Positions 54,500 through 63,842 of a DNA stretch of 64,000 bases are shown piece by piece; the stretch's first letter is position 1, and every line of letters starts with the position of its first letter. A program made the position numbers and the translations under genes. This DNA is from Ignavibacteriaceae bacterium (GTDB lineage Bacteria > Bacteroidota > Ignavibacteria > Ignavibacteriales > Ignavibacteriaceae): NCBI GenBank assembly GCA_013360295.1, contig JABWCL010000012.1, positions 31,802 to 95,801 of the forward strand. The letters are read 5' to 3'. The notes beneath the pieces are model-generated. The model had not been told where the DNA came from, made no database searches, and worked only from the letters and a program-made list of their open reading frames with translations.

Positions 54500-54551
54500 A
54501 ATGAAAGTAAATAGAGTATTGTACTTAATTTTTCTAAGTATATGTACTCAT
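54500..54551 (-). promoter_or_regulatory. Shared promoter/operator block, giant-protein operon
   Basis: Holds the 17-nt AATGAAAGTAAATAGAG (54500-54516) that is identical at 59289-59305, then the dyad TACTTA-N7-TAAGTA (54522-54540) centred 73 bp before the start codon. A further TACTCAT (54545-54551) fits the NarL heptamer TACYYMT. The other operon has its dyad at 71 bp. Confidence 0.6.
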
Positions 54552-54761
54552 ATTATTTGACCGGCTAATCGACCGAATTAGACTTAAGACGTTTGTTATC
54601 GATATTTACCAATCACAATCTTAACGGATTAAACATTGTAAATCTATTCGTTTTTAATTACCATCTGCTCAGGGAGAAGAATTTATGCTGGTGATACAAA
54701 CGACTTTTTCCTTTGGATCTTCTGACCAATAAAAATGCCTGCGCCATACCGCTTGCCAAAA
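54552..54761. other. Gene-free AT-rich stretch between two receiver-led operons
   Basis: Nothing recognised apart from the terminator that follows at 54762. With 54459-54499 it makes up the rest of the 378-bp gap. Confidence 0.3.
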
Positions 54762-54787
54762 TAAAAAATCCCCTCCGGAGAGGGGAT
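54762..54787 (-). terminator. Rho-independent terminator of the FG-GAP operon
   Basis: ATCCCCT (54768-54774) pairs with AGGGGAT (54781-54787). On the minus strand the stem is followed by TTTTTATTTT. It ends the transcript receiver-FG-GAP-small membrane protein. Confidence 0.85.
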
Positions 54788-54836
54788 GCTGATTGTGAAA
54801 ATATCCGTAATCTATCAGTAAAATATTATTTCATAT

Positions 54837-55040
54837 TTAGATTCTGATTCTGGCGACGATTTTCAGCATTAACAACATTACGCTGAAAGACACCAGAGCG
54901 AACGCCCACATTAAAGTAAATATCCTTCTTCTTTCCGCCTTTTTTGCGATCCTGTACCGCTGCTCGTATCCGGCCTCAATCGTTTTGTAATCACCTTGTA
55001 AGATATTCCACGTTGTATAAGCAAAGTTTCCTGTGTTCAT
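54837..55040 (-). CDS. Small single-span membrane protein, FG-GAP operon
   Basis: 67 residues from ATG 55040, with GGAGA just upstream; the frame opens at 55070 inside the FG-GAP gene. A soluble, charged N-terminal half (YEQRYRIAKKAERRRIF) is followed by one hydrophobic helix (TLMWAFALVSFSVMLLMLKIV). The arginine-rich side suggests the N terminus stays in the cytoplasm. It starts 19 bp after the FG-GAP stop. No family recognised. Confidence 0.65.
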   Translation of the reverse strand: MNTGNFAYTTWNILQGDYKTIEAGYEQRYRIAKKAERRRIFTLMWAFALVSFSVMLLMLKIVARIRI

Positions 55041-55059
55041 TGGTATCTCCTCTCCCTGC

Positions 55060-58000
55060 TTACCTGACAATCATCAATTTTTTGGTAATTACAATTCCGC
55101 CCGCGTGCAGCCTGTACAGATATACTCCGCTTGCCAGGCCTGTGCCGTCAATCATTTCTTTATAATATCCGGCTTCCTTTTCCCCCTCGAAAACCGTCAT
55201 TATCTTATTACCGGTAATGTCAAATACCCTTAAGTTTATCATACTCTTCACCGGCACCTGGTATTCGATGGTAGTAGAGGGATTAAATGGGTTGGGGTAG
55301 TTTTGTCCAAGCTGAAAATCCTGCGGTGAGTCAATAGTTACACCGATAACATTGCTGAAGGCTGACGCACCGTCGCTGTATATTAGTTTAAGACGATATT
55401 CGTAGTCCCCGGTAATCCTATTCACGTCCCGGAAGAAGTAGTTTTTCTCGGAATTCGAAGTACCGCAGGCAGGCACTTCTCCTGACCGTAGCCAATCATT
55501 TCCGCCCACAATTTTTTTCTCGACTTCAAAACAGTAAAGATTGGATTCGGTTGCGGTTTTCCATTTCAGCTGCACTTCATTCCCTTTACTTTTTGCCGTA
55601 AAGGAAATTAATTCAACCGGTAACGGACCGTCGGATGCAGAAGATAACGGACCGTAATTACCGTGTATGTCACGAGCTCTGATAAAATAGTACCAGGCGC
55701 CCGATTGGGAGACTTCCTCTGAAAAAGTTGTGTCATTTACAACCGCGATGGGTGTGGTGGTGTCGGGATCAATATGGGAACTGTTTCCGCGATATATGAC
55801 ATACCCAAAGAGGTCTTCTTCAGTATTTTCCTTCCAGTGCAGCACCACACGTCCGGATTCAAGATACCCTCTGAACAGCCGGACAGAAGCCGGCGCAAGA
55901 TTATCATAACTCATCCCTGTCACCAGATTTGAACTCCAGCTTTCCCGGTTATTATTTGTTACTGCGGTAACACGATAGATGAATGAGGAAGAGTCAGATT
56001 GAGTGGCTGCTTCGTAGCAATAATACAAATTGTTTACTGCCGTGACTGTCTCCAACAGGTTCCACGCAAGCGCGCCGGTTGAACTGGCCACGCTTCTTTC
56101 CACCCTGTAAAAAGTAACCTTATTCGATCCCGGCAAATCATAACCGCTTTTGAAAAAAGTAATATTCACTTTTCCTCCCTGGTCTCCGGGAACGTCCTTT
56201 ACGCTGACTATTCTCGGATATACGGAAGCAGCAGATGAAAGATATATCATTGCGCCGCCGCCGTTGACACTAATCCCGTTATTTCCTCTTGCTCCGACCA
56301 CAATATCTGATAGACCGTCATTATTAATATCACCGGCACACGCGACAGATGAACCTGAATAAGAAGCGCTGTAAACCGCATTAAAAATAAGATCAGGCGT
56401 ATAATCCATAGACGCACCTCCATAGAGTACAAACGTCCTTCCGTTTCCGGAATTTTCCACCGGCCATCCGTATACTATGTCAGAAAAACCATCTCCGTTA
56501 ACATCACCGGCACCTGCAATGTTAGTCCCGTAATAAAAATTTCCCATATTGTAGAGCATCTGGTCGAAAATTACCCGCTTTGAAGTATCAACTATTGCTC
56601 CGCCTAAATAAAGATAACCCTTTCTGTAACTGCCGACCACAAAATCAGAAAATCCATCTCCATTTACATCACCGGCCGAACAAACCGATAATCCAAACTG
56701 ACTATTATATTCCGGGCCGTAAAGATACAAATCCGGCCAGGTAGTAATTATCCTTCCTCCATAGATAAGCCATACTGCACCGACAACAACATCTGCTTCA
56801 TTTTTATACCTGAAGCTGCCAACCAAAACATCAGAATAACCATCACCATTCACATCGCCTGCGGCTGCTACTGAGTGCCCAACATAATAATCCGCTCCTC
56901 CGTGAGTCATCGAATTATCTTCAATGCTGTCCATCACCGCGCCGCCTCTGTATATGGTAATTCTACCCGCGTTTGGAATCGTGTCTGAGCTGTAATTAAT
57001 ATAAACATAATTGGGTGCTCCAACTATCACTTCAGAATATCCATCGCCGTCCATATCGCCCGCGGAAGAGACTGACCACCCGAAGTTTTCATTTACTGTG
57101 GTTCCCTGCATAATCACGTCCGGCGTGCCATCTAATCCCAGGCCGCCATAGAAAATATACGTCCTGCCGACATAGGTATACTGCCCATTAACCCAGGCCT
57201 GGTACCTGGGCGCGCCTACAATAATGTCTGCGTAACCATCACCATTGACATCACCTGCGCCGGCAACTGAGCGTCCGAAGTAATTTCCGCCATATTCTCC
57301 GGTAAAAGTCACATCAGGTATCGTATCAAAAGCAGCGCCACCAAAATAAAGATTCACGGCACCCCGGTTACTGTTATAACTCATACTCCCGACCAGAATA
57401 TCATTGTATCCGTCTCCGTTTACATCGCCGGCGGAGGCTACAACTGATCCCCACCACTGAGCTCCGGTTGCACTTCGAAGATAATAATCCGGCACATCTG
57501 AACCTGAGGGCGTGTTCCTGTAAAGATATACTTTCCCTCTGTACACAGAAAAACCAAAAGCACCAACCAGAAGATCTTCATATCCGTCATTGTTCATATC
57601 ACGCGCATTTGCCACACTTGTTCCAAAAAAGGTTTCCCCTTCTTCCCCTACAATAGCCCCATCAACGATAGCATCCATATTCCTGCCTCCGTGGTATATA
57701 AAAACCTGTCCGCGTCCTTTTGAGGCTCCTACAATAAGATCACCAAAACCATCTCCGTTTACATCGCCGAGAGCGACTGAATAACCAAAATCGCTTATAC
57801 TGTGGCCATAAAATTCCCGGTCCGAGTTGCCGTCCATCGCCCAGCCTCCGTAATACAAATTTACCCTTCCTACACCGGATAACACCCCCCACGAACCGAT
57901 AGCGACATCTACATAACCATCACCATTCACATCTCTCCCCCCCGCGATTGATTTTCCAAACTTCGCTCCGGGTTCAGGCCCCTGCATTTCTGAATCATAA

Positions 58001-58884
58001 GTCGCATTCATTGGCGAACCGCCGAAATAGATGAGTACACGTCCAGTATTCCCAGACCAGGGCCATTCTCCCACTGCAATATCCGCAAAGCCGTCGTTAT
58101 CAACATCTCCGACTCCCTCAACAGTGGAACCAAAATAACTGCCCGCTGTTCCGTTTAAGACAAGGTCAGCGGTACCTGAAATATTGAGGCCGCCATAATA
58201 AACATAAACCCTGCCATTCCCGGAGTTTGCGCCATTCGCGCCGATAATGAAGTCATCGAATCCGTCAGCGTTTATATCGCCCGCTCCTGCAACTGAAGTT
58301 CCGAAAAAGTTATTAACACCTTCACCGTTAAAATAGAGATCCGCTGCGTTATCCATCATTGACCCTCCATAAAAAAGTGAAACTTTGCCTGAGTTTCCAC
58401 CCGCGCCATAGGCGCCTACAAGAACATCATCGTACCCGTCGCCATTAATATCACCTGCACCCGCAATGCTCGCTCCGAAGTAATTATTCACAGTCTCACC
58501 CAACAGAATTACATCCGGCACAGTATTCATCACCAAACCGCCATAAAAAACATACGCTACTCCCGTGGAGTTAGTATTGCCGGAAGCGCCGACAATGAAA
58601 TCTAAAAATCCGTCACCATTCACATCACCCGCGGAAGCAACAACACAACCGAAACGCTCAAGGTTCTTTGTTCCAATAAAAGCCTGAGCGCTTGATGCCG
58701 CAGGTTCATAACCTCCGTTCCCCGGCACCGCTCCTGACGTTAGTTCGGAGAATGGATCCGGAGAATCTTTACTGCTGAAAAGATTCTGCTGGGGGAGCAA
58801 CTGACAGGTCAGGAGTAAAACGCATATAAGAATAAATAACAAATTCCTATTATGCTGAAATCCGTTTGTTAAAAGAGTTTTCAT
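55060..58884 (-). CDS. 1274-residue FG-GAP (integrin-like) repeat protein, T9SS cargo
   Basis: Signal peptide (FILICVLLLTCQLLPQ). Residues about 75-930 carry 14 FG-GAP repeats of the form SAGDVNGDGYxDxxVG...VYxYYGG, with calcium-binding DxNxDGxxD loops; fourteen would fill two seven-bladed propellers. Two FnIII-like domains follow (SVRLFRGYLESGRVVLHWKE; VELISFTAKSKGNEVQLKW). The end has NYPNPFNPSTTIEYQV and SGVYLYRLHAGG, a T9SS sorting domain. The start ATG overlaps the receiver gene's stop as ATGA, so translation is coupled. Likely an adhesin-type surface protein. Confidence 0.9.
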   Translation of the reverse strand: MKTLLTNGFQHNRNLLFILICVLLLTCQLLPQQNLFSSKDSPDPFSELTSGAVPGNGGYEPAASSAQAFIGTKNLERFGCVVASAGDVNGDGFLDFIVGASGNTNSTGVAYVFYGGLVMNTVPDVILLGETVNNYFGASIAGAGDINGDGYDDVLVGAYGAGGNSGKVSLFYGGSMMDNAADLYFNGEGVNNFFGTSVAGAGDINADGFDDFIIGANGANSGNGRVYVYYGGLNISGTADLVLNGTAGSYFGSTVEGVGDVDNDGFADIAVGEWPWSGNTGRVLIYFGGSPMNATYDSEMQGPEPGAKFGKSIAGGRDVNGDGYVDVAIGSWGVLSGVGRVNLYYGGWAMDGNSDREFYGHSISDFGYSVALGDVNGDGFGDLIVGASKGRGQVFIYHGGRNMDAIVDGAIVGEEGETFFGTSVANARDMNNDGYEDLLVGAFGFSVYRGKVYLYRNTPSGSDVPDYYLRSATGAQWWGSVVASAGDVNGDGYNDILVGSMSYNSNRGAVNLYFGGAAFDTIPDVTFTGEYGGNYFGRSVAGAGDVNGDGYADIIVGAPRYQAWVNGQYTYVGRTYIFYGGLGLDGTPDVIMQGTTVNENFGWSVSSAGDMDGDGYSEVIVGAPNYVYINYSSDTIPNAGRITIYRGGAVMDSIEDNSMTHGGADYYVGHSVAAAGDVNGDGYSDVLVGSFRYKNEADVVVGAVWLIYGGRIITTWPDLYLYGPEYNSQFGLSVCSAGDVNGDGFSDFVVGSYRKGYLYLGGAIVDTSKRVIFDQMLYNMGNFYYGTNIAGAGDVNGDGFSDIVYGWPVENSGNGRTFVLYGGASMDYTPDLIFNAVYSASYSGSSVACAGDINNDGLSDIVVGARGNNGISVNGGGAMIYLSSAASVYPRIVSVKDVPGDQGGKVNITFFKSGYDLPGSNKVTFYRVERSVASSTGALAWNLLETVTAVNNLYYCYEAATQSDSSSFIYRVTAVTNNNRESWSSNLVTGMSYDNLAPASVRLFRGYLESGRVVLHWKENTEEDLFGYVIYRGNSSHIDPDTTTPIAVVNDTTFSEEVSQSGAWYYFIRARDIHGNYGPLSSASDGPLPVELISFTAKSKGNEVQLKWKTATESNLYCFEVEKKIVGGNDWLRSGEVPACGTSNSEKNYFFRDVNRITGDYEYRLKLIYSDGASAFSNVIGVTIDSPQDFQLGQNYPNPFNPSTTIEYQVPVKSMINLRVFDITGNKIMTVFEGEKEAGYYKEMIDGTGLASGVYLYRLHAGGIVITKKLMIVR

Positions 58885-59249
58885 TTTATTTGTCCTTCTA
58901 TTAATGATTTTAATTTATCTGGTAATTCAAACAATTGTCCTTTGTGAATGAAATCTATCGCGCCTGCATTAAACGACGCGCTGCGGTATTCGGGGTCGGA
59001 GAGCTCGGAAATGATGATTATTTTAGTATGTGGCTGCTCAGCGTGGATGTTTCTGGCAGCGGTCAGCCCATCCATTACCGGCATCAGTATGTCCATAAAG
59101 ATCAGGTCAGTGCATTCATTCCGGTTTATCTTAATGGCGGAGTAACCGTCTGAACACTCAAAGACATCATAGTCTCTGATCACTGTGCCTATGAGGCGGT
59201 TAATCAGATTTCTGATTCTTATGTTATCGTCTGCGATTAGAATTTTCAT
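58881..59249 (-). CDS. Stand-alone CheY-like receiver heading the FG-GAP operon
   Basis: 122 residues, receiver only. Asp 7/Asp 8, phospho-acceptor Asp 53 (FMDILMP), Ser 81 and Lys 103. It shares the unusual FNAGAIDFIHKGQLFELP end with the 54099 receiver (FNAG/LNAG...ELP). It overlaps the FG-GAP start by 4 nt. With no output domain it may act on the secretion or assembly of the protein encoded next to it. Confidence 0.9.
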   Translation of the reverse strand: MKILIADDNIRIRNLINRLIGTVIRDYDVFECSDGYSAIKINRNECTDLIFMDILMPVMDGLTAARNIHAEQPHTKIIIISELSDPEYRSASFNAGAIDFIHKGQLFELPDKLKSLIEGQIK

Positions 59250-59288
59250 AATGCTGATTTCATTTGAAGTAAATTTGCATCAGCAATA

Positions 59289-59330
59289 AATGAAAGTAAA
59301 TAGAGAATCATACTCAATTTTCTTGAGTAT
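59289..59330 (-). promoter_or_regulatory. Shared promoter/operator block, FG-GAP operon
   Basis: AATGAAAGTAAATAGAG (59289-59305), identical to 54500-54516, then ATACTCA (59310-59316) and TGAGTAT (59324-59330), a perfect 7-bp dyad with a 7-nt spacer. Relative to the other operon, T/A at one arm position is replaced by C with a matching G in the opposite arm. Confidence 0.6.
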
Positions 59331-59397
59331 TTCTGCTTAAGCAGAAGTAACTACGGCAAGGGGTGAAAACGGGATTTAACCCGCGGAGATTGCCTGA

Positions 59398-60051
59398 TTA
59401 TAGCAAGGAATGATTTTCTATCGCGAACATCAGCAGGCTGTTATGTCCGGTTATTCCGAGTTTATGAGATATGTTCATCCGGTGATTCTGAACCGTGCGG
59501 TAACTGACGAACATCTCTTTAGCGATCTGTACGCTGGTTTTATTCTGCGAAAGTAAGCGAAGAACTTGCCGTTCAGTCGGGGTGAGGTTCTCAAGCAGCT
59601 TCGAAGTTTTTTCCCTGTCGCTGCTGTGCTTTGTGCCGCTCACAAGGAATGATTGCAGCTGCCTGCTGACAAAGTAACCGCCGTTGAGCACGCTCCTTAT
59701 GCAATCAATTATTTCCGTAAGAGTTGAATCCTTCAGCAGGTACCCGGTAACTCCGTTCTCGAGCGCTGCCTCGAGGTATTCTTCGTCATTATACATAGTA
59801 AGAATGACCGGATGAGTAGCTGATTCAATTTCTTTTAATTTTTTTGCTATCTCAATGCCGCTGAGCCCGGGCATTGAGATATCAAGTATGGCAATATCCG
59901 GTTTTAATTTTATAATACTCGCAAGAGCCTCATCCCCGTTCGCTGCAACACCGCAAATACGGTATCCCTTTTCCCGTTCAAGAATTTTTATCAGCCCTTC
60001 CCTGAAAATCGGGTGGTCATCAGCTATAAATATCTTTATGTCCTTACTCAT
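59398..60051 (-). CDS. NarL/FixJ-type response regulator
   Basis: 217 residues. Receiver with Asp 11-12 and phospho-acceptor Asp 57 (AILDISMPGLSG) and Lys in GYLLKDSTL; GerE-type helix-turn-helix at the C terminus (LTPTERQVLRLLSQ, SVQIAKEMFVSYRTVQNH). It lies 16 bp after the propeller kinase gene and is its likely partner. NarL-type proteins bind paired heptamers; the two receiver-led operons nearby carry such dyads. Confidence 0.93.
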   Translation of the reverse strand: MSKDIKIFIADDHPIFREGLIKILEREKGYRICGVAANGDEALASIIKLKPDIAILDISMPGLSGIEIAKKLKEIESATHPVILTMYNDEEYLEAALENGVTGYLLKDSTLTEIIDCIRSVLNGGYFVSRQLQSFLVSGTKHSSDREKTSKLLENLTPTERQVLRLLSQNKTSVQIAKEMFVSYRTVQNHRMNISHKLGITGHNSLLMFAIENHSLL

Positions 60052-60067
60052 CTTTCATCTTTCTTTT

Positions 60068-63000
60068 TCAGTTTACGGTTGGGGGAACGGATGGCTTGGT
60101 CTCTTTAATAGCCGGAAGTTCAATCCTGATCCTGGTGCCGGTTTTTACAGATGATTCGAAGTTAAACGCAGCGTTAATAAGCCGGGCTCTCTCTTTCATA
60201 CTCTTAAGCCCCAATCCTTCCGTTAATCTGAGGTTCATTTCACTATCTTCGGTATCAATACCTTTCCCGTTATCCTCAACCGTTACCAAAATTCCGGACA
60301 CGGAAGAAATAAGTTTTACTTTCGCTTCGGTTGCCCTGGAGTGCTTAACTATATTATTCAGCGATTCCTGAACTATTCTGTAAATATTGATCTCAGTTTC
60401 AGCAGGCAGTTGACCGGTGATATCATCGTATTCAAACCGGATCGAGACGCCTGATATCTTTTTTACTTTATTAATCATCGAGTTGAGCGCTTTTATCAGT
60501 CCCAGCCTTTCCAACTGGTGCGGGTGAAGATTGGAGGAGATCTCTTTTACTTCATCTATGGATTCTGATATAAGTTCGGAAATCTGCGCCAGGTCGTTCT
60601 CGTCTTTTTTTTCAGAGGTGTTATACAGATATAGCAAATTCTTGATCACAAGTAAATTTTGCCCCAGGCTGTCGTGAAGTTCTTTAGATAACCTCTTTCT
60701 TTCCTCTTCCTGCGAGTTAATCAACTGCTCCGAAAAACTGAGATGCTGCTCCTTCTCTGTTTTTAATGTCTTGATTTTTCTTCTGGTAAAAAATCCTGCT
60801 GCTGTGATCGATAGTAATAAAACGATTGAAATAAAATAAGGATTCCTGTAAAACGGGGGGCTGATGATAATCGAAAGAACCACCGGTTTACTGTTCCAAA
60901 CACCGTCGTTATTGCACCCCATTATCCTCAGGGAGTATCTCCCGGGTGCCAGGCCGGTAAGATATATCTCCGCGCGGTTTCCAAGGTCAACCCACGTCTT
61001 TCCATATCCTTCAAGCAGGTACCTGTACTCATTCTGCTCCGAATATATATAGTTTAGCGAAGCAAGGCTGATCTTCAGGCTTCCGAAATCGTGATCTAGT
61101 TCTATTCTTCTAAGTAAAGTAACATCGCTATCGGCGTGATGTTTTTCTCCGGAGACAGTAATGCCTGTTATATAGACAGGCGGGGGTATCTTATTTTCCG
61201 AGAGCCTCGCGGGATCAAAATAAAGCAAGCCGGAAAAACTTGGAAAATACACTCTTCCATCCTTCCCAAGCGTGGGGAATCCTGAATAGAAATCACATCC
61301 ATCCACCTCGTCAAGCATTGAATAAAATCGGAGTTTTTGAGAGGATGGGTTATATGAGCCAATCTCAGAGTTCTGAGTCGAAAACCAAAGTACTCCCTGT
61401 TTATCCATAATTAATGTATAAATACCTCTGAACTTATCACGGTAAATAATTTTAGCGGAGTAATCCCTTCCGCTACTGATGATTTTCACCAGCCCTGCAA
61501 ACGAGCTGTTCCATACATTTCCTGCGCTATCAAGATAAAGATGCGTAGACGAGTTTATAAGATCGCCTTCTTCAGCAGGAAGATACATCCGGTATGTGTT
61601 GTCCCGGTAATTAAAGCGCTGTACTCCGCGTGATGTGCAAATCCACAAATTTCCTCTCTTGTCTGGAACTATTTCGTGCGTATAATTTGACGCAAGCGAC
61701 CGCGACGAGTCCTGCCCTGCGCCATACCGTTGAAACCTGATTTTATCAGAACTTTTACTGCCCGCTTCTATCTTATTTATTCCTCCGTTCCACGTAGAGA
61801 TCCACAAATTACCCTCCTCATCCTCCGCGAAAGATCTGATGAAATTAGAGCTTATTGAATTGTGATCGGAAGAATCATAATAGAAATTTGTAAAGCGAAG
61901 TGAATTGCCCGGCTCGAATCCCGCAGGCAGCCGTGTGCGGCTTATTCCGCCCCCCCAGGTTCCGACCCAGAAATTACCGTCGCTGTCCTTAAAGAACCTG
62001 ACCACCTCAGAATTCTCGTGGAAGGGAAATGATTTTGGCAATTTATAATTAACTATTTTACCCGTCCCTGCGGTTATTATATCTATTCCACCCGAAGTCG
62101 CGAGCCATATATTATCCGATTCATCACTGTAAACACCTACAATCTTATTACTGGATATCGAATTAGGGCCTGGCCTGACAGATATCTTATTAAAACGGTT
62201 CCCGAGAGTGATTAATTTGCTGATACCGCCGAAAGTAGATACCCAGAGTATCCCCGCTGTATCATACAAGATATGCTCAACCATATTATTCACCAATGAG
62301 AGAGGCTTATCCGGATTATTGGAAAAGGTAGAGATTCTGCCTGTTTCAATCTCAAATCTTGATAATCCTTCTAGCGTGCCGAGCCACAAAACAGATTCAT
62401 CCTGTACACAGAGATTACTGATTATGTCGCTGGGGATACCGGACTTATTATTTTCAACATACCGCCACTGTCTGTACGAAAAGTTGTCAACCCCGAAACG
62501 GTAAAGCCCTTCCCCGGCCGTGGCAATAAATATGTAGCGCCCGTCTTTCGACCCGGCTATGCTCCGCACCTGCAGGTGGGGTATAATCGATTCAAAGCGT
62601 TTTGTGTCGTACTTTTCTATCGCTGGATCAAATAATAAGACTCCCCTGTAAAACATCCCCAGCCAGAACCTTCCGTACTTATCCTCGCAGATAGTATTTA
62701 CCCTGTTGGGGATATGATGCCCCTTTACTTTATCCGGGATATCGTACTGCTTTATGAAATTGAAATGAAGATCAGCTTTGATTAAACCCGTATTTGTCGT
62801 CAGCCAATAGTTCCCCTTGCTGTCCTTGAACAGACTCGAGATACTCTGATTTTTCATCCATCCCTGCCTTTTAGTTATGTCGGTAAATTTTCCGGTCCGG
62901 TAATCGTAAATCACTGGCAGTCCCGAGATTGTCAGCAGGAAGATCTCATCATTTGAAATCTGAAGCATAAAAAGGATTATGTCCTCGGGTATAGAACCCT

Positions 63001-63265
63001 GAACACGCGGTTCATTATTAAATACAGCGAATCGCTTACCATCATATCTCGCTAAACCGTTTTCTGTAGCGAACCAGAGAAAATTTCTTGTGTCAAGTAA
63101 AGAGTAAAAAACCTTATGGCTCGGCAGCCCCTGTTTAACGGTGAAGTTTTCAAATTTGAGAGGTGTTGCAGACTGGGGATTGAGGTGAGGAGAAAGAAAT
63201 AAAAATAAGAGAACCGGCAGAAGTTTACCGGCAAAGGAAGGGCAATTTACGGCGTTCAAAGTCAT
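60068..63265 (-). CDS. Two-component regulator-propeller histidine kinase (HisKA_3)
   Basis: 1065 residues. Signal peptide, then periplasmic regulator-propeller repeats (WFATENGLARYDGKRF, NYWLTTNTGLIKAD, LWLGTLEGLSRFE, NIWLATSGGIDII and more), a Y_Y_Y domain (DFGSLKISLASLNY, YRYLLEGYGKTWVDLG), one membrane helix near residues 810-830 (PYFISIVLLLSITAAGFF), then HisKA_3 with the phospho-acceptor in KRLSKELHDSLGQNL (near 860) and HATPase_c with VEDNGKGID and GLGLKSMKERARLI. No fused receiver. In Bacteroidota such sensors usually detect glycans or surface signals. It forms an operon with the NarL regulator. Confidence 0.93.
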   Translation of the reverse strand: MTLNAVNCPSFAGKLLPVLLFLFLSPHLNPQSATPLKFENFTVKQGLPSHKVFYSLLDTRNFLWFATENGLARYDGKRFAVFNNEPRVQGSIPEDIILFMLQISNDEIFLLTISGLPVIYDYRTGKFTDITKRQGWMKNQSISSLFKDSKGNYWLTTNTGLIKADLHFNFIKQYDIPDKVKGHHIPNRVNTICEDKYGRFWLGMFYRGVLLFDPAIEKYDTKRFESIIPHLQVRSIAGSKDGRYIFIATAGEGLYRFGVDNFSYRQWRYVENNKSGIPSDIISNLCVQDESVLWLGTLEGLSRFEIETGRISTFSNNPDKPLSLVNNMVEHILYDTAGILWVSTFGGISKLITLGNRFNKISVRPGPNSISSNKIVGVYSDESDNIWLATSGGIDIITAGTGKIVNYKLPKSFPFHENSEVVRFFKDSDGNFWVGTWGGGISRTRLPAGFEPGNSLRFTNFYYDSSDHNSISSNFIRSFAEDEEGNLWISTWNGGINKIEAGSKSSDKIRFQRYGAGQDSSRSLASNYTHEIVPDKRGNLWICTSRGVQRFNYRDNTYRMYLPAEEGDLINSSTHLYLDSAGNVWNSSFAGLVKIISSGRDYSAKIIYRDKFRGIYTLIMDKQGVLWFSTQNSEIGSYNPSSQKLRFYSMLDEVDGCDFYSGFPTLGKDGRVYFPSFSGLLYFDPARLSENKIPPPVYITGITVSGEKHHADSDVTLLRRIELDHDFGSLKISLASLNYIYSEQNEYRYLLEGYGKTWVDLGNRAEIYLTGLAPGRYSLRIMGCNNDGVWNSKPVVLSIIISPPFYRNPYFISIVLLLSITAAGFFTRRKIKTLKTEKEQHLSFSEQLINSQEEERKRLSKELHDSLGQNLLVIKNLLYLYNTSEKKDENDLAQISELISESIDEVKEISSNLHPHQLERLGLIKALNSMINKVKKISGVSIRFEYDDITGQLPAETEINIYRIVQESLNNIVKHSRATEAKVKLISSVSGILVTVEDNGKGIDTEDSEMNLRLTEGLGLKSMKERARLINAAFNFESSVKTGTRIRIELPAIKETKPSVPPTVN

Positions 63266-63356
63266 CGTATAACCAGGATCACTTATTACCTGTTTTTAAG
63301 GGTTATTCCCAACTCAGGAGGACTCCTCCGATGTGCACGCCACGAGATCCATTGCG

Positions 63357-63776
63357 TCATACTTCTCTGAAAACCTTATAATCCGGGTCTTTCAGTTCTT
63401 CATCGCTAAAATTTACCCCGAGAAAGTTTGCACAGCCCCCTAAAGATGTAAATACACGCGCCTGATCATTCATCCCCGGTATATTCTCCAGCATAATAGA
63501 CATAGCAGTAGTTTTAGCCCCCGATGAAAATATCGCCCATCTGAATTCAGGAGTGATACCTTTCCCCGCGATCAGGTTCCCAAAAGCGGTGATATCTTCT
63601 AATTTAACATCCAGTTCACATTTTGTAATATCCGATAAGACAAGGTGATAGGGAGGGAATAACTCCGGGTTTGAGAAATATAAAAATATATCACGGAGAT
63701 CGTCAAAAACAGTCTTCCCTTCTACAACATCAACCAGGAGACTGCGTTCAGGGTAGAATTTATAAGTTATTTTCAT
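63357..63776 (-). CDS. SpoIIAA/STAS-like small protein, function unknown
   Basis: 139 residues. A beta-strand start (ITYKFYPERSLLVDVVEGKTVFDDL) and alternating helices fit the SpoIIAA/STAS-like fold of uncharacterised proteins in this group (VLSDITKCELDV, RWAIFSSGAKTTAMSIML). No typical phospho-Ser motif could be identified. It lies alone, 91 bp upstream of the kinase gene. Confidence 0.5.
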   Translation of the reverse strand: MKITYKFYPERSLLVDVVEGKTVFDDLRDIFLYFSNPELFPPYHLVLSDITKCELDVKLEDITAFGNLIAGKGITPEFRWAIFSSGAKTTAMSIMLENIPGMNDQARVFTSLGGCANFLGVNFSDEELKDPDYKVFREV

Positions 63777-63791
63777 TTTATTGGTTTTGCG

Positions 63792-63842
63792 TTAGTAATA
63801 TAACTAATAATGCACGTAATGAAAAAGTGTTTTATCACTTTT
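63792..63842. promoter_or_regulatory. Two dyads upstream of the STAS-like gene
   Basis: TTAGT-N6-ACTAA at 63792-63807 and AAAAGTG-N6-CACTTTT at 63823-63842, both 15-70 bp before the start at 63776. They could be operators. Confidence 0.35.

Noticed and set aside
55060..58884. DNA-level repeat array in the FG-GAP gene
   Set aside because: The repetition reflects the protein's DxNxDG repeats and diverges at third codon positions.
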